The notes under the pieces were generated by a model. The model was given only the letters and a program-made list of their open reading frames with translations, did no database searches and was not told the DNA's origin. This document shows, in pieces, positions 45,427-53,523 of a stretch of DNA of 64,000 nucleotides. Origin of the DNA: Micromonospora violae (GTDB lineage: Bacteria > Actinomycetota > Actinomycetes > Mycobacteriales > Micromonosporaceae); the NCBI RefSeq assembly GCF_004217135.1, contig NZ_SHKK01000001.1:620001-684000 (forward strand), written 5' to 3'. A program made the position numbers and the translations under genes. Each line of letters opens with the position of its first letter. Position 1 is the stretch's first letter.

Positions 45427-45936
45427 TCACCGCTGACGGCGGTCGGCCCGAGCCAGAGAAATCGGGATGACGGTGATGTCCCGGCCGTCGGACAACTCCT
45501 GCCGTGGGGTGCCCTCGACGAATCGAAAACGCCGGTTCATCTGTCGTACGACGGTATTGTGGCTGAGCACCTCGCCGTCGAGTCGGTCCAGGTGCAGCCC
45601 GTCGAAGGCGTACTCGACGGCCTCCCGCATGACCCCCAGCCAGGCCGGCAGCGTCTCGCCCCGCCGGTCCAGCCCGTCGGCGTCCAGATAGAAGCCCCAC
45701 GCGCCGGTGCGTGGACCGTCCAACCGCAGGTCGAAGAAGGTGACCACACCGCAGGGTCGGTCGTCGCGGACGTACATCAGCACCCGCCGGGACGGGTCGT
45801 CGCGGACCGCCGACCACCACCGGGCGTGCTCCTCGGGAGTGATCTCGTGACGGGTCTTGCTGACCTGCCGATTGGTTTCCTGATTACGCCAGGACAACAT
45901 CAGATGAACGTCGTCCGCCGTCGCTTCGCGCAGCAC
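45427..45936 (-). CDS. pseH: PseH-like GNAT N-acyltransferase
   Basis: 169 residues from GTG 45936 (GAGAGAC upstream). GNAT fold: LREATADDVHLMLSWRNQ at the start, GVVTFFDL, and a late DRLDGEVLSHNTVVRQMNRRFRFVEGT that matches RimJ/RimL- and PseH-type acceptor and cofactor loops. Known role of PseH: N4-acylation of the 4-amino-altrose intermediate with acetyl-CoA. It is divergent from an ACP/AMP-ligase cassette, so an ACP-bound acyl donor is possible here. The longer upstream frame is not conserved. Confidence 0.8.
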   Translation of the reverse strand: MLREATADDVHLMLSWRNQETNRQVSKTRHEITPEEHARWWSAVRDDPSRRVLMYVRDDRPCGVVTFFDLRLDGPRTGAWGFYLDADGLDRRGETLPAWLGVMREAVEYAFDGLHLDRLDGEVLSHNTVVRQMNRRFRFVEGTPRQELSDGRDITVIPISLARADRRQR

Positions 45937-46023
45937 GTGCGTCTCTCTTTCCTTGCCGTTCACGTCGGATCCCGGCACCTTACCCGGGCCTACCGGGAAA
46001 GCAGATATCCATTCGTTGGGTTG

Positions 46024-46029
46024 TAGACT
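46024..46029 (+). promoter_or_regulatory. -10 box positioned for a leaderless ACP transcript
   Basis: TAGACT ends seven bases before the ATG of the ACP gene, and no ribosome-binding site is seen between them. That spacing predicts a transcript starting at or next to the start codon. The -35 region is weak. Confidence 0.4.
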
Positions 46030-46036
46030 GCGGCGC

Positions 46037-46288
46037 ATGAACGAATTGAGTCGCGCGCAGATCCGCGACCTCATGGCTCAGGTGCTGAAGAATCAGGACA
46101 AGGAGCTGCCGGCGGGCGACGAGGCGCAGTTGCGGGAGATCGGCTTCCGGTCGCTCGACTTCTCCGAGTTGGCGCTGCGGGTGGAGGACGAGACGGGGGA
46201 GGAGCTCAACTTCGACGCCCCCGGGCTGCGGCGCATCGCCACCGTCGGGGACGTCCTCGACTTCCTCGTCGAGCTCCAACACCAGTGA
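46037..46288 (+). CDS. Acyl carrier protein
   Basis: 83 residues, acidic helical carrier fold with the phosphopantetheine attachment Ser in FRSLDFSELALRVEDETG (about residue 39). Dedicated ACPs of this size sit beside AMP ligases in small acyl-activation systems. Its stop overlaps the GTG of the AMP-ligase gene (GTGA). Probably a leaderless mRNA. It would carry an acyl group made by the next genes. Confidence 0.88.
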   Translation: MNELSRAQIRDLMAQVLKNQDKELPAGDEAQLREIGFRSLDFSELALRVEDETGEELNFDAPGLRRIATVGDVLDFLVELQHQ

Positions 46289-47580
46289 CCGTCGCGACGA
46301 CGCGCCACCCGGCCCCCGCGCACCCGGAGCCGGCCGGTGTCGACAACCGGCTCGTCGTCGGTGGCGCCGCGCGGACCTGGCGGTCGCTGCCGATGCCCAC
46401 GCTGCCCGATCCGGCGGCGGTGCTCGCCCACTCGGCCGTGCACGCGCTCACCGCGGCGCGGCAACACGCCGTGCACGGCACCGAGCTGCTGATCAGCACC
46501 GCGAGTCGGGTGGACGCCACGATGCGCGCCGAACTGTCGGCGGCCGGGTTCACCGTCAGCGTCCTCGACGACGACGGTGTGCGGCCGAGCGCGCCGACCC
46601 GGCCCCGAGTCGCCGAGCCCGGCCGGCTCTGGCTGCTGACCTCGGGCTCCACCGGGCGTCCGAAGCGGGTCGGGCACACCCTCGACACGCTGACCACCGT
46701 GCGGGCCGACCAGCCCGAGCGGACCTGGCTCTGCCCGTACGCCCCCGGCACGTACGCCTGGTGGCAGGTGGTCACCCTGTCGCTGACCCAGCCCGGGCAG
46801 CACCTGGTGGTGGTCGAGCCCGACGAGTTGGACGACTGGCCGTCGGTCGCGGCGGCGCACGGGGTGGACGCGGCCTCCGGCACCCCGACCTTCTGGCGGC
46901 GCACCCTCCACCGCGACGCCGACGCGCTGGCCCGGGTGCCGCTGCGTCAGATCACCCTCGGCGGAGAGCCGGTGGACCAGGCGATCCTGGACCAGCTGCG
47001 GGAGGTCTTCCCAACGGCCCGGATCTCCTGGATCTACGCCTCCTCCGAGGTCGGGGCGTCCATTGTGGTGCACGACGGGCGGGCCGGGTTCCCGGTCGAC
47101 TGGCTGGACCGGGAAACCCCGGGCCGGCCGACACTCTCGGTCCACGATGACGAACTGGTGGTCACCTCCCCGCACCACGGGGTCGGTCTGGCCGGCCCGA
47201 TCCGCACCGGGGACCGGGTGCAGGTGCTCGACGGCCGGGTGCTGATCACCGGCCGACTCGACTCCGACGAGATCAACGTCGGTGGCAGCAAGGTCTCCGC
47301 CGGTCTGGTCCGCGGCGTGCTGGCCGGTCATCCGGCGGTGGCCTGGGCCCGGGTGACCGGCCGCCGCGCCCCGGTGCTCGGGCGGATGGTGGTCGCCGAG
47401 GTGGTCCTCGCCCCCGCCGACCCGGCCGGCGCTGACCCGGCCTCCGCCGACACCGGTGTGCCGGACGAGGCCGCGCTGGTCCGCTGGTGCGCCGACCGGC
47501 TACCCGAGCACGCGGTGCCGCGCCGCATCCGCGTCCTGACCGACATTCCCGTCAAGGAGACCCTGAAGAGCGATGTCTGA
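46285..47580 (+). CDS. AMP-dependent acyl-ACP ligase
   Basis: 431 residues, shorter than standard 500-residue AMP-binding enzymes. Seen: P-loop LLTSGSTGRPKRVGH, YASSEVG in the A5 position, GPIRTGDRV (A7-like) and GRLDSDEINVGGSKV (A8-like); the C-terminal lid ends with the A10-type Lys in VKETLKSDV. Activates a carboxylic acid as acyl-AMP and probably loads it on the neighbouring ACP. The gene overlaps the ACP gene by four bases and the SDR gene by eight. Chain specificity is unknown. Confidence 0.82.
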   Translation: MTVATTRHPAPAHPEPAGVDNRLVVGGAARTWRSLPMPTLPDPAAVLAHSAVHALTAARQHAVHGTELLISTASRVDATMRAELSAAGFTVSVLDDDGVRPSAPTRPRVAEPGRLWLLTSGSTGRPKRVGHTLDTLTTVRADQPERTWLCPYAPGTYAWWQVVTLSLTQPGQHLVVVEPDELDDWPSVAAAHGVDAASGTPTFWRRTLHRDADALARVPLRQITLGGEPVDQAILDQLREVFPTARISWIYASSEVGASIVVHDGRAGFPVDWLDRETPGRPTLSVHDDELVVTSPHHGVGLAGPIRTGDRVQVLDGRVLITGRLDSDEINVGGSKVSAGLVRGVLAGHPAVAWARVTGRRAPVLGRMVVAEVVLAPADPAGADPASADTGVPDEAALVRWCADRLPEHAVPRRIRVLTDIPVKETLKSDV

Positions 47581-48328
47581 GCCCGCCGACACCCAGCTCG
47601 TCCCGCCCAGCTCCGTGGTCCTCGTCTCCGGGGGCTCCCGTGGCCTGGGCCTGGCCATCGCCACCGACCTGCTCGACGCGGGCGTACGCGTGGCCGCGTT
47701 CGCCCGCACCGTCACCCCGGAGTTGGAGAAGCTCGCCGCCGAGCACCCCGACCGGGTGCACGTCGGCTCGGTCGACGTCACCGACCTGCGCGCCGTGCAG
47801 AGCTTCGTCCGCGAGGTGGAGCAGCGTCTCGGCCCGATCGACGGCATCGTCAACAACGCCGCCGTGGGGCAGGACTCCCTGCACGCGCACACCGCCACCG
47901 ACGACATCGCCCGGATCATCGAGACCAACCTGACGGCCCCGCTCCAGCTGACCCGGCTGGTGATCCGCCGGATGCTCGCCAAGGGGCTGCGCGGGCGGAT
48001 CGTCAACATCACCTCGATCTGCGGGCAGCGCGGCTTCCCCGGCCTCGTCGCGTACTCGGCCACCAAGGGCGGCATGGACGCGGCCACCCGCTCGCTCGCC
48101 CGCGAACTGGGTGGCCGGATGCTGGTCAACTCGGTCGCACCCGGCTTCTTCGCCTCGGAGATGTCCGCCGTGCTCGGCCCGACCCAACTGGACCAGATCG
48201 TGCGCCGCACCCCGACCGGTCACCTCACCGAGCCGGAGGAGGTCACGCCGGTCGTGCGGATGCTGCTGCGCGAGCACACCAACATCAACGGCCAGGTCAT
48301 CGTGGTGGACGGTGCCGCCTCCAGCTGA
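47573..48328 (+). CDS. SDR-family 3-oxoacyl-ACP reductase-like
   Basis: 251 residues. NAD(P)-binding GGSRGLG, NNAA, catalytic Ser in ITSICG and YSATK (Tyr-x-x-x-Lys), and a C-terminal VIVVDGAAS, all as in FabG. In an operon with ACP and AMP ligase, it may reduce an ACP-bound 3-oxoacyl group to 3-hydroxyacyl. It overlaps the ligase gene by eight bases. Confidence 0.85.
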   Translation: MSEPADTQLVPPSSVVLVSGGSRGLGLAIATDLLDAGVRVAAFARTVTPELEKLAAEHPDRVHVGSVDVTDLRAVQSFVREVEQRLGPIDGIVNNAAVGQDSLHAHTATDDIARIIETNLTAPLQLTRLVIRRMLAKGLRGRIVNITSICGQRGFPGLVAYSATKGGMDAATRSLARELGGRMLVNSVAPGFFASEMSAVLGPTQLDQIVRRTPTGHLTEPEEVTPVVRMLLREHTNINGQVIVVDGAASS

Positions 48329-48746
48329 CCTGGACCGGCGGGTCCGCCCCCGTCCGGTGCCGGGGCTACTCGTGGCCGCCGAGCGGCATCTGCGCATCGG
48401 CGGCCCCGCCGACCTGGCCGACGCGGTGACCCGCAGCCACCTCGACGACGGTCGCTGCGTCGGCTGGTACGGCCCACCAACGCCCGGATGGCGGGTGGCG
48501 ATCGACGCGGAACGCGCGAACGCCGCGGTGCCCCCGGCGCTGGCCCGCCGGTTCGGTGTGCAGGATTTCTGGGCGCGCTGGACCCGCGCCGAGTGCTGCT
48601 GCAAGCTGAGCGACGTGCCGGTGGCGGCCTGGTGGCGGCGTCACGGTCTGAGCACGCCGGCCGACGGGTCAGCGGTCTGGCGGACCCTCTGGGTGGCCGA
48701 CCTGGTAGTCACCGTCGGCTTCACCCCCACCCCACCCACCCCCTAA
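48312..48746 (+). CDS. Small 4'-phosphopantetheinyl-transferase-like protein
   Basis: 144 residues from GTG 48312, overlapping the SDR end by 17 bases. The segment WRVAIDAERAN resembles the metal-binding G-x-D-x-E region of Sfp/AcpS enzymes, and FWARWTRAECCCKL resembles their W-x-x-K-E-A-x-x-K block, with Arg-Ala-Glu in place of Lys-Glu. It is shorter than Sfp (about 225 residues). Role inferred: activation of the operon ACP. It could be a diverged or inactive family member. No close family name recalled. Confidence 0.6.
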   Translation: MPPPADLDRRVRPRPVPGLLVAAERHLRIGGPADLADAVTRSHLDDGRCVGWYGPPTPGWRVAIDAERANAAVPPALARRFGVQDFWARWTRAECCCKLSDVPVAAWWRRHGLSTPADGSAVWRTLWVADLVVTVGFTPTPPTP

Positions 48747-48792
48747 CAACCCGCCCCACCCCACGCCGCCCCCGACTCCCCGCCCCGACTCC

Positions 48793-48873
48793 CCGGTCGA
48801 TCATGGAGTTGTGGTGCCTCACGAAACGGGCAGTGGTGGGTAAAACACCCACCACAACTGCATGATCGACGGG
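48793..48873. repeat. Intergenic palindromic repeat, copy 3
   Basis: Near-perfect inverted repeat: left arm CGGTCGATCATGGAGTTGTG from 48794, right arm CACCACAACTGCATGATCG to about 48872 with one mismatch. The arms match copy 2 closely; the 33-base centre differs entirely. It lies between the convergent PPTase-like gene and pseI. Confidence 0.85.
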
Positions 48874-48922
48874 CGGGACCGGGCCAGGCCGGGCCGGGCA
48901 GGTGGGAGGCGAGGGGACGGGG

Positions 48923-49975
48923 TTAGATCAGGTTCCAGTTCAGGGGGGTGCCGCGCGGGACGTCGGTGGTGAAGGTGCGGCCCAGGACCCGGTCGATCTC
49001 CACGGGCACCAACCCGCCGGCCGGTCGGATTGAGCGGACGTTGTGCGTGGTCACCGGGTCGCCGGCCCGGACGTCCTCGACGACGTAGAGCGACCGGCGG
49101 AAGCGCAGCCCCTCCCGTTCGGCGGGGGTGGGGCCGATCGCGGTGCCGCCCAGCGCCGCGTACGCCCGGCCGGACTCGGCGACCAGGGCCGCGAGTTCGG
49201 TCGGGTTGAGGGAGAAGTCGGAGTCGACGCCGCCGTCGGCCCGGTCCAGCGTCACGTGCTTCTCGATGAAGCAGGCGCCGAGCGCCACGGAGGCGACCGC
49301 CACCCCGATACCGGGCGTGTGGTCGGAGAGCCCAACCGGCAGGTCGAACGCACCGGCCAGCACCGGCAGTCGGCGCAGGTTGCTGTCGGCCGGGGGTGCC
49401 GGATAGGACGCGGTGCAGGCCAGCAGGACGATGCCCGCCGCGCCGCCGGCTCGCGCGGTGCGTACGGCGGCGTCGATCTCGGCGACCGTCGCCATGCCGG
49501 TGGAGATCACCATGGGCTTGCCGGTGCTGGCCACGAGTCGGATCAGCGGCAGGTCGACCAGCTCCGACGAGGCGATCTTGTACGCGGGCGCGTCCAGCGA
49601 CTCCAGCAGCTCCACGGCGGTCGCGTCGAACGGTGACGAGAAGACGGTCAGGCCACGCTCACGGGCCCGCTCGAAGATCGGGGCGTGCCACTCGTACGGG
49701 GTGTGCGCGCGCTGGTAGAGGCGGTACAGGTTCTCCCCGCCCCACAACTCGTGCCCGCTGGAGATCCGGAACGCCGGGGTGTCGACGTCGATGGTGATCG
49801 TGTCCGGCCGGTACGTCTGGAGCTTGAGCGCGTGCGCCCCACTCTCGGCCACCGCGTCGACGATGGCCAGCGCCCGGTTCAGATCGCCGTTGTGGTTGCC
49901 GGACATCTCGGCGACCACGAACGGTCGCTCGCCGGCACCGACCGCGTGCGGTCCGATGGTGATTGTCGCCGTCAT
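48923..49975 (-). CDS. pseI: PseI-like pseudaminic acid synthase
   Basis: 350 residues from ATG 49975 (AGAGG upstream). NeuB-type TIM barrel: VVAEMSGNHNGDLNRALAIVDA, KLQTYRPDTITID, YKIASSELVDLPLI, ISTGMA, GLSDHTPGIG and EKHVTLDR. The C-terminal SAF (antifreeze-like) domain has FRRSLYVVEDVRAGDPVT. The SGNHNG variant and the W-x-x-E-N-L-Y-x-L-Y segment favour PseI over NeuB. It condenses the 6-deoxy-altrose intermediate with phosphoenolpyruvate. The frame to 50206 is an artefact. Confidence 0.93.
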   Translation of the reverse strand: MTATITIGPHAVGAGERPFVVAEMSGNHNGDLNRALAIVDAVAESGAHALKLQTYRPDTITIDVDTPAFRISSGHELWGGENLYRLYQRAHTPYEWHAPIFERARERGLTVFSSPFDATAVELLESLDAPAYKIASSELVDLPLIRLVASTGKPMVISTGMATVAEIDAAVRTARAGGAAGIVLLACTASYPAPPADSNLRRLPVLAGAFDLPVGLSDHTPGIGVAVASVALGACFIEKHVTLDRADGGVDSDFSLNPTELAALVAESGRAYAALGGTAIGPTPAEREGLRFRRSLYVVEDVRAGDPVTTHNVRSIRPAGGLVPVEIDRVLGRTFTTDVPRGTPLNWNLI

Positions 49976-50108
49976 TCCGACCTCTGCTCGGGTACTCCCG
50001 CACCGGTGTGCGGTGGTGCTGTCGTCGTCCGCCCGGCGGGCGGACGACCTGGAAAAGCGGGGCGCCGGGAGTCGTCCCGGCGCCCGGCGCGGTGCGGGGT
50101 GGGGGCGA

Positions 50109-51290
50109 TCACGGCAGCTGACCACCGGCCAACGCGTCGAGTCGCCCCGGCGCGAGCGCACCGTCGCGCGTCGGCGCGGCGGCCGCCCGACGCCCCGGGT
50201 CCTCATCGCCGGTGAGCGAACCGCTGTCGGCGCCGCCCAGGACGGCTTGCCCGGGCTGACCCAGGGGCTGCTCCGGGCCGGGCCGACGCAGCCGCCCGGC
50301 GACCCGGTGGGCCTGGCGCAGCGCCGAGTACGCCAACCAGTCGCCCCGCCCGATGAGGCGGTGCTTGACCCCGGTCACGCCCGGGGGCAGCGGGTAGCCC
50401 CCGGCGGGCAGGTACCGGCGGTAGTGCGCGGTGGCCCGGTGGAAGAAGTCGCGCCGCAGGTGCGGGTGCAGCCGGCTGTCGTTGCCCACCACCACCAGGT
50501 AGTGGCTGATCATCAGCTCGAACAGTTCGGCCTGCCACCGCTCGTCCGGGTGCTTGCGCGCGACCCAGGCCATCAGCCGCTCGTACTGGGCGAAGGCGTC
50601 GAAGTGCCGGTCGCTGCGGGTGGAGGTGATCGCGCCCTGGCGGCCCTGGCGGTACAGGTAGCAGACCCGGTCCAGCACGGAGATCTTCTCGGCCCCGATC
50701 AGCAGCGGGTGGCTGAACGGGATGTCCTCGTACCAGCCGGGGAAGAACCGCAGCTCCAGCTCGTCCAGGAAGTCCCGGCGGATCACCTTGTTCCAGGCGG
50801 TGTGCTGCACCCGCAACAGCTGCGGCTGGTCGGCCAGCCGGGTGACGCCGGTGATTCCGCGCAGCAGCGGACTGCTCGCGTCGACCTCCCGCCGGCCGCC
50901 CTCGTGCACCCGCAGGTGGTCGAGCATCAGCACGTCGGGCTGGTGCTGACGCAGCCGGTCCAGCACCGCCGCTATCGTTCCGGGCGGCAACCAGTCGTCG
51001 CTGTCGATGAACCAGACGTACCGGCCGGTGGCCACGTCGAGCCCGGCGTTGCGGGCCAACCCCAGACCCACGTTGCTGTTCAGGTGCACGACGCGCACGC
51101 CGTCGCGGCCCACCGCGTACGAGCGGAGCATGTCGCCGCAGCCGTCCGGGGAGGCGTCGTCGACGGCGATCAGCTCGACCGCGTCGGATTCGCCCGACGG
51201 GATGTCGGCCCGGATCGACTCCAGGCACTGGTACAGGTACGCCTCGACGCCGTAGACGGGTACGACGATGCTCAGCAGCGGTGCGTGCAT
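50109..51290 (-). CDS. Family 2 glycosyltransferase
   Basis: About 393 residues. GT-A fold: LSIVVPVYGVEAYLYQCLESI, VDDASPDGCGDM and RYVWFIDSDDW (the DxD). C-terminal region with many charged residues. ATG 51290 is used; GTG 51305 with AAGGTGG upstream is an equally good start, and the frame begins at 51314. Likely transfers a sugar in the surface polymer. The gene lies just upstream of pseI and is co-transcribed. Confidence 0.85.
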   Translation of the reverse strand: MHAPLLSIVVPVYGVEAYLYQCLESIRADIPSGESDAVELIAVDDASPDGCGDMLRSYAVGRDGVRVVHLNSNVGLGLARNAGLDVATGRYVWFIDSDDWLPPGTIAAVLDRLRQHQPDVLMLDHLRVHEGGRREVDASSPLLRGITGVTRLADQPQLLRVQHTAWNKVIRRDFLDELELRFFPGWYEDIPFSHPLLIGAEKISVLDRVCYLYRQGRQGAITSTRSDRHFDAFAQYERLMAWVARKHPDERWQAELFELMISHYLVVVGNDSRLHPHLRRDFFHRATAHYRRYLPAGGYPLPPGVTGVKHRLIGRGDWLAYSALRQAHRVAGRLRRPGPEQPLGQPGQAVLGGADSGSLTGDEDPGRRAAAAPTRDGALAPGRLDALAGGQLP

Positions 51291-51388
51291 CGGCTCATTG
51301 ACCACGCCCGCCACCTTCGATGGCCCGGGTGGCCGGCCCCGGAACCTGACGTTGCCGCCGACTGTGGAATCTCTGAACTCCCGCCCGG

Positions 51389-51403
51389 TGACGGGTTAAC
51401 GCC
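51389..51403 (-). promoter_or_regulatory. Shared GTTAAC motif, copy B
   Basis: Minus strand GGCGTTAACCCGTCA, about 100 bases before the glycosyltransferase/pseI operon. It matches 13 of 15 bases of the site at 43298-43312 before pseB. Possible shared operator. Confidence 0.4.
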
Positions 51404-51534
51404 GGCTGTCGGGCGGGTGGGACACGTCCGGTTCGGCCGGGAGTGACCCGGTAGGGTGCCCCGGTGCGGCCCTGCCGGGCCGTCGCGGGCGTCGCCGTCG
51501 CGCCGTCCGACGCCGCGCCGAGGAGGATACGACC

Positions 51535-51573
51535 GTGCTGGTGACCCTGCCGAGCGTCGGGCTCCCGGCATGA
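51535..51573 (+). CDS. Short upstream ORF coupled to the acyltransferase
   Basis: A 12-residue frame (MLVTLPSVGLPA) starting GTG at 51535, seven bases after an excellent ribosome-binding site AGGAGGA (51521-51527). Its stop overlaps the ATG of the acyltransferase (ATGA), whose own upstream sequence has no good ribosome site. Translation of the short frame probably delivers ribosomes to the main gene. Confidence 0.5.
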   Translation: MLVTLPSVGLPA

Positions 51574-52796
51574 CGAGCGTCGCCGCGGGGTCGGTCGCCC
51601 GACCCACCTCCGCCCCGCCCCGGCTGCCCTCGTTGACCGGGCTGCGGTGGATCGCCGCCCTGCTGGTCTTCGGTTTCCACGCGGGCACCATGCGGATCAT
51701 CACCGAGCCGGACTACAAGGCGGTGGTCGACGGGCTGTTCACCCTGGGCCTCTCCGGGGTGCAGTTCTTCTTCATCCTCAGCGGTTTCGTGCTGGTCTGG
51801 TCGGCCCGGGTGGGCGACTCCCGGCGTACCTTCTGGCGGCGGCGGTTCGCCAAGATCTACCCGAACCACCTGGTGTTGTGGGGGGCGACGCTGGTGGTCG
51901 CCTGGTGGTTCGCCGACCCGGTCCTGCCGGCGGCCGCGCTGGAGAACCTGCTGCTGCTCCAGGCGTGGGACCCCCGGCCGGGCTGGTTCTACAGCATCAA
52001 CACCGTCAGCTGGTCGCTCTCCTGCGAGTTCTTCTTCTACCTCTGTCTGCCGCTGGCGTTGCCGCTGCTGCGTCGGGCCCGACCGAAGCTGCTCTGGGCG
52101 CTCGTCGTCGCGCTGCCGTTGCTGATCCTCGCGCTGTGGCCGGCGCAGGAGCTGGTGCCGGAGGTGAGCCGGTGGTGGTTCACCCAGATCTTCCCGCCGG
52201 TGCGGTCGCTGGAGTTCTGGTTGGGCGCGGTGGCGGCCGAGTTGATGCGTCGAGGACTCTGGCGCGGTCCCGGCCTGCCGGTGGCCAGCGGGATCTTCGT
52301 GGTCACCTGGGTGGCGGCCGCGCAGTGGATCCCCGCCGAGTGGTGGACGACGCTGCTCGCGGTCGCGTACCTGTTGGTGATCACCGCTGCCGCGGACGCC
52401 GACGTGCGGGGCCGGCGCTCGCCGTGGCGGTCCCGGCCGCTGGTCTGGCTCGGCGAGGTGTCGTTCGCCTTCTACCTGGTGCACGTGCTGGTGATGACGA
52501 GCGTGCTGCGCTGGAGTGGGGACTGGGGGACCGGCTTCGGGGGCTGGCGCGGCCCGGCCGTGGTGCTCGGCTTCCTGGTGGCGAACCTGATCCTCGCCGG
52601 GCTGCTGCATCGCTTCGTCGAGACCCCGATGATGCGCCGGCTCGCGCCGCGCCGTCCGGCCCGTCCGGCGTCCGTCCCCCGACAACGCACGGCCGCCGGT
52701 ACCGACGACGCGCCACACCCCGGAAGCGGGGTCCGAGGTGCGGCCGACGAGGTCGGTCCGGCCGGCGGTGGATCAGCGTACGTCGACTCGCGCTGA
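51570..52796 (+). CDS. Acyltransferase 3 family membrane protein
   Basis: 408 residues with about ten membrane helices. N-terminal LPSLTGLRWIAALLVFGFHAG carries the conserved catalytic His/Arg pattern; FFFILSGFVL, FWRRRFAKIYPNHL and EFFFYL are further family marks. These enzymes O-acylate surface sugars. The start ATG overlaps the short coupled frame. The tail after about 365 is hydrophilic and non-conserved. Probably acetylates the surface glycan made by this locus. Confidence 0.85.
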   Translation: MTSVAAGSVARPTSAPPRLPSLTGLRWIAALLVFGFHAGTMRIITEPDYKAVVDGLFTLGLSGVQFFFILSGFVLVWSARVGDSRRTFWRRRFAKIYPNHLVLWGATLVVAWWFADPVLPAAALENLLLLQAWDPRPGWFYSINTVSWSLSCEFFFYLCLPLALPLLRRARPKLLWALVVALPLLILALWPAQELVPEVSRWWFTQIFPPVRSLEFWLGAVAAELMRRGLWRGPGLPVASGIFVVTWVAAAQWIPAEWWTTLLAVAYLLVITAAADADVRGRRSPWRSRPLVWLGEVSFAFYLVHVLVMTSVLRWSGDWGTGFGGWRGPAVVLGFLVANLILAGLLHRFVETPMMRRLAPRRPARPASVPRQRTAAGTDDAPHPGSGVRGAADEVGPAGGGSAYVDSR

Positions 52797-52887
52797 CAGC
52801 GTCCATCCTGGTCAGCGGGTCGGCGCGGCGTGATCCGACACGCCCGTGGTCGGTGCGTCCGGGTCGGCGCGACGGTAGCGTGGGGAC

Positions 52888-53391
52888 GTGCTCCCGGTCG
52901 CGTTCACCTGTCCGCTGTGGTGGGTTGCGCGCTGGGCGACGCGGGTGCTGACCAGTCTCGCCGTCGTCGCGGCCCTGGCGCTCGGCGCAGGCCCGGCCAC
53001 GGCCGCCACGTCGACGCCCGGCCCGGTGCCACAGTCGAGCATGGTGCCACAGTCGAGCGCACGGCCGGCCCCGGTCGCCGCCGGGCCGCTGGCGGCCACC
53101 GTCCGGCACGCCGCGCCATCGGCACCAACCGCCACCAACGCCGGCCGTGCGCCGGGCGTCGGTGGTGCGGACGCCACGGGGTCGTGGGCACACGGTGCGG
53201 CCCGCCCGGCCCCGGCGAAGGCGGCCGGGGAGTCTGCTCCGACCTGGTCGGTCGACACGCCGGTGACGCTCCCCGGCGACCAGCGCACGATCGCGGTGCG
53301 CGTGCCGTCGGTTCGCGCCGCCGAGTCTGACCGGCTGCCCCTCGCCGATGGTGCGAGCGGCCGGGCTTCCCGGGCCCCACCCGGGCGCTGA
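52888..53391 (+). CDS. Secreted Ala/Pro-rich hypothetical protein
   Basis: 167 residues, GTG start. A signal peptide (VLTSLAVVAALALGAGPATA) is followed by a low-complexity Ala/Pro/Ser/Thr-rich mature part, including a small duplication VPQSSMVPQSSA. No domain recognised. A short linker-like region may project into the wall. Strong antisense frames exist here, but the signal peptide favours the plus strand. Confidence 0.5.
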   Translation: MLPVAFTCPLWWVARWATRVLTSLAVVAALALGAGPATAATSTPGPVPQSSMVPQSSARPAPVAAGPLAATVRHAAPSAPTATNAGRAPGVGGADATGSWAHGAARPAPAKAAGESAPTWSVDTPVTLPGDQRTIAVRVPSVRAAESDRLPLADGASGRASRAPPGR

Positions 53392-53523
53392 GCCACCGGG
53401 ACGACCGTCCCACCGCCGCGCCCTGTCGACCCACCCGCTCCCTGACCCGCTGACCGTGGCCCACCAAAGCCCCGCCGGTCGGCGCGGCTTTCATCGCACT
53501 GCTCTCTCCCCGAGGTGCCGACC

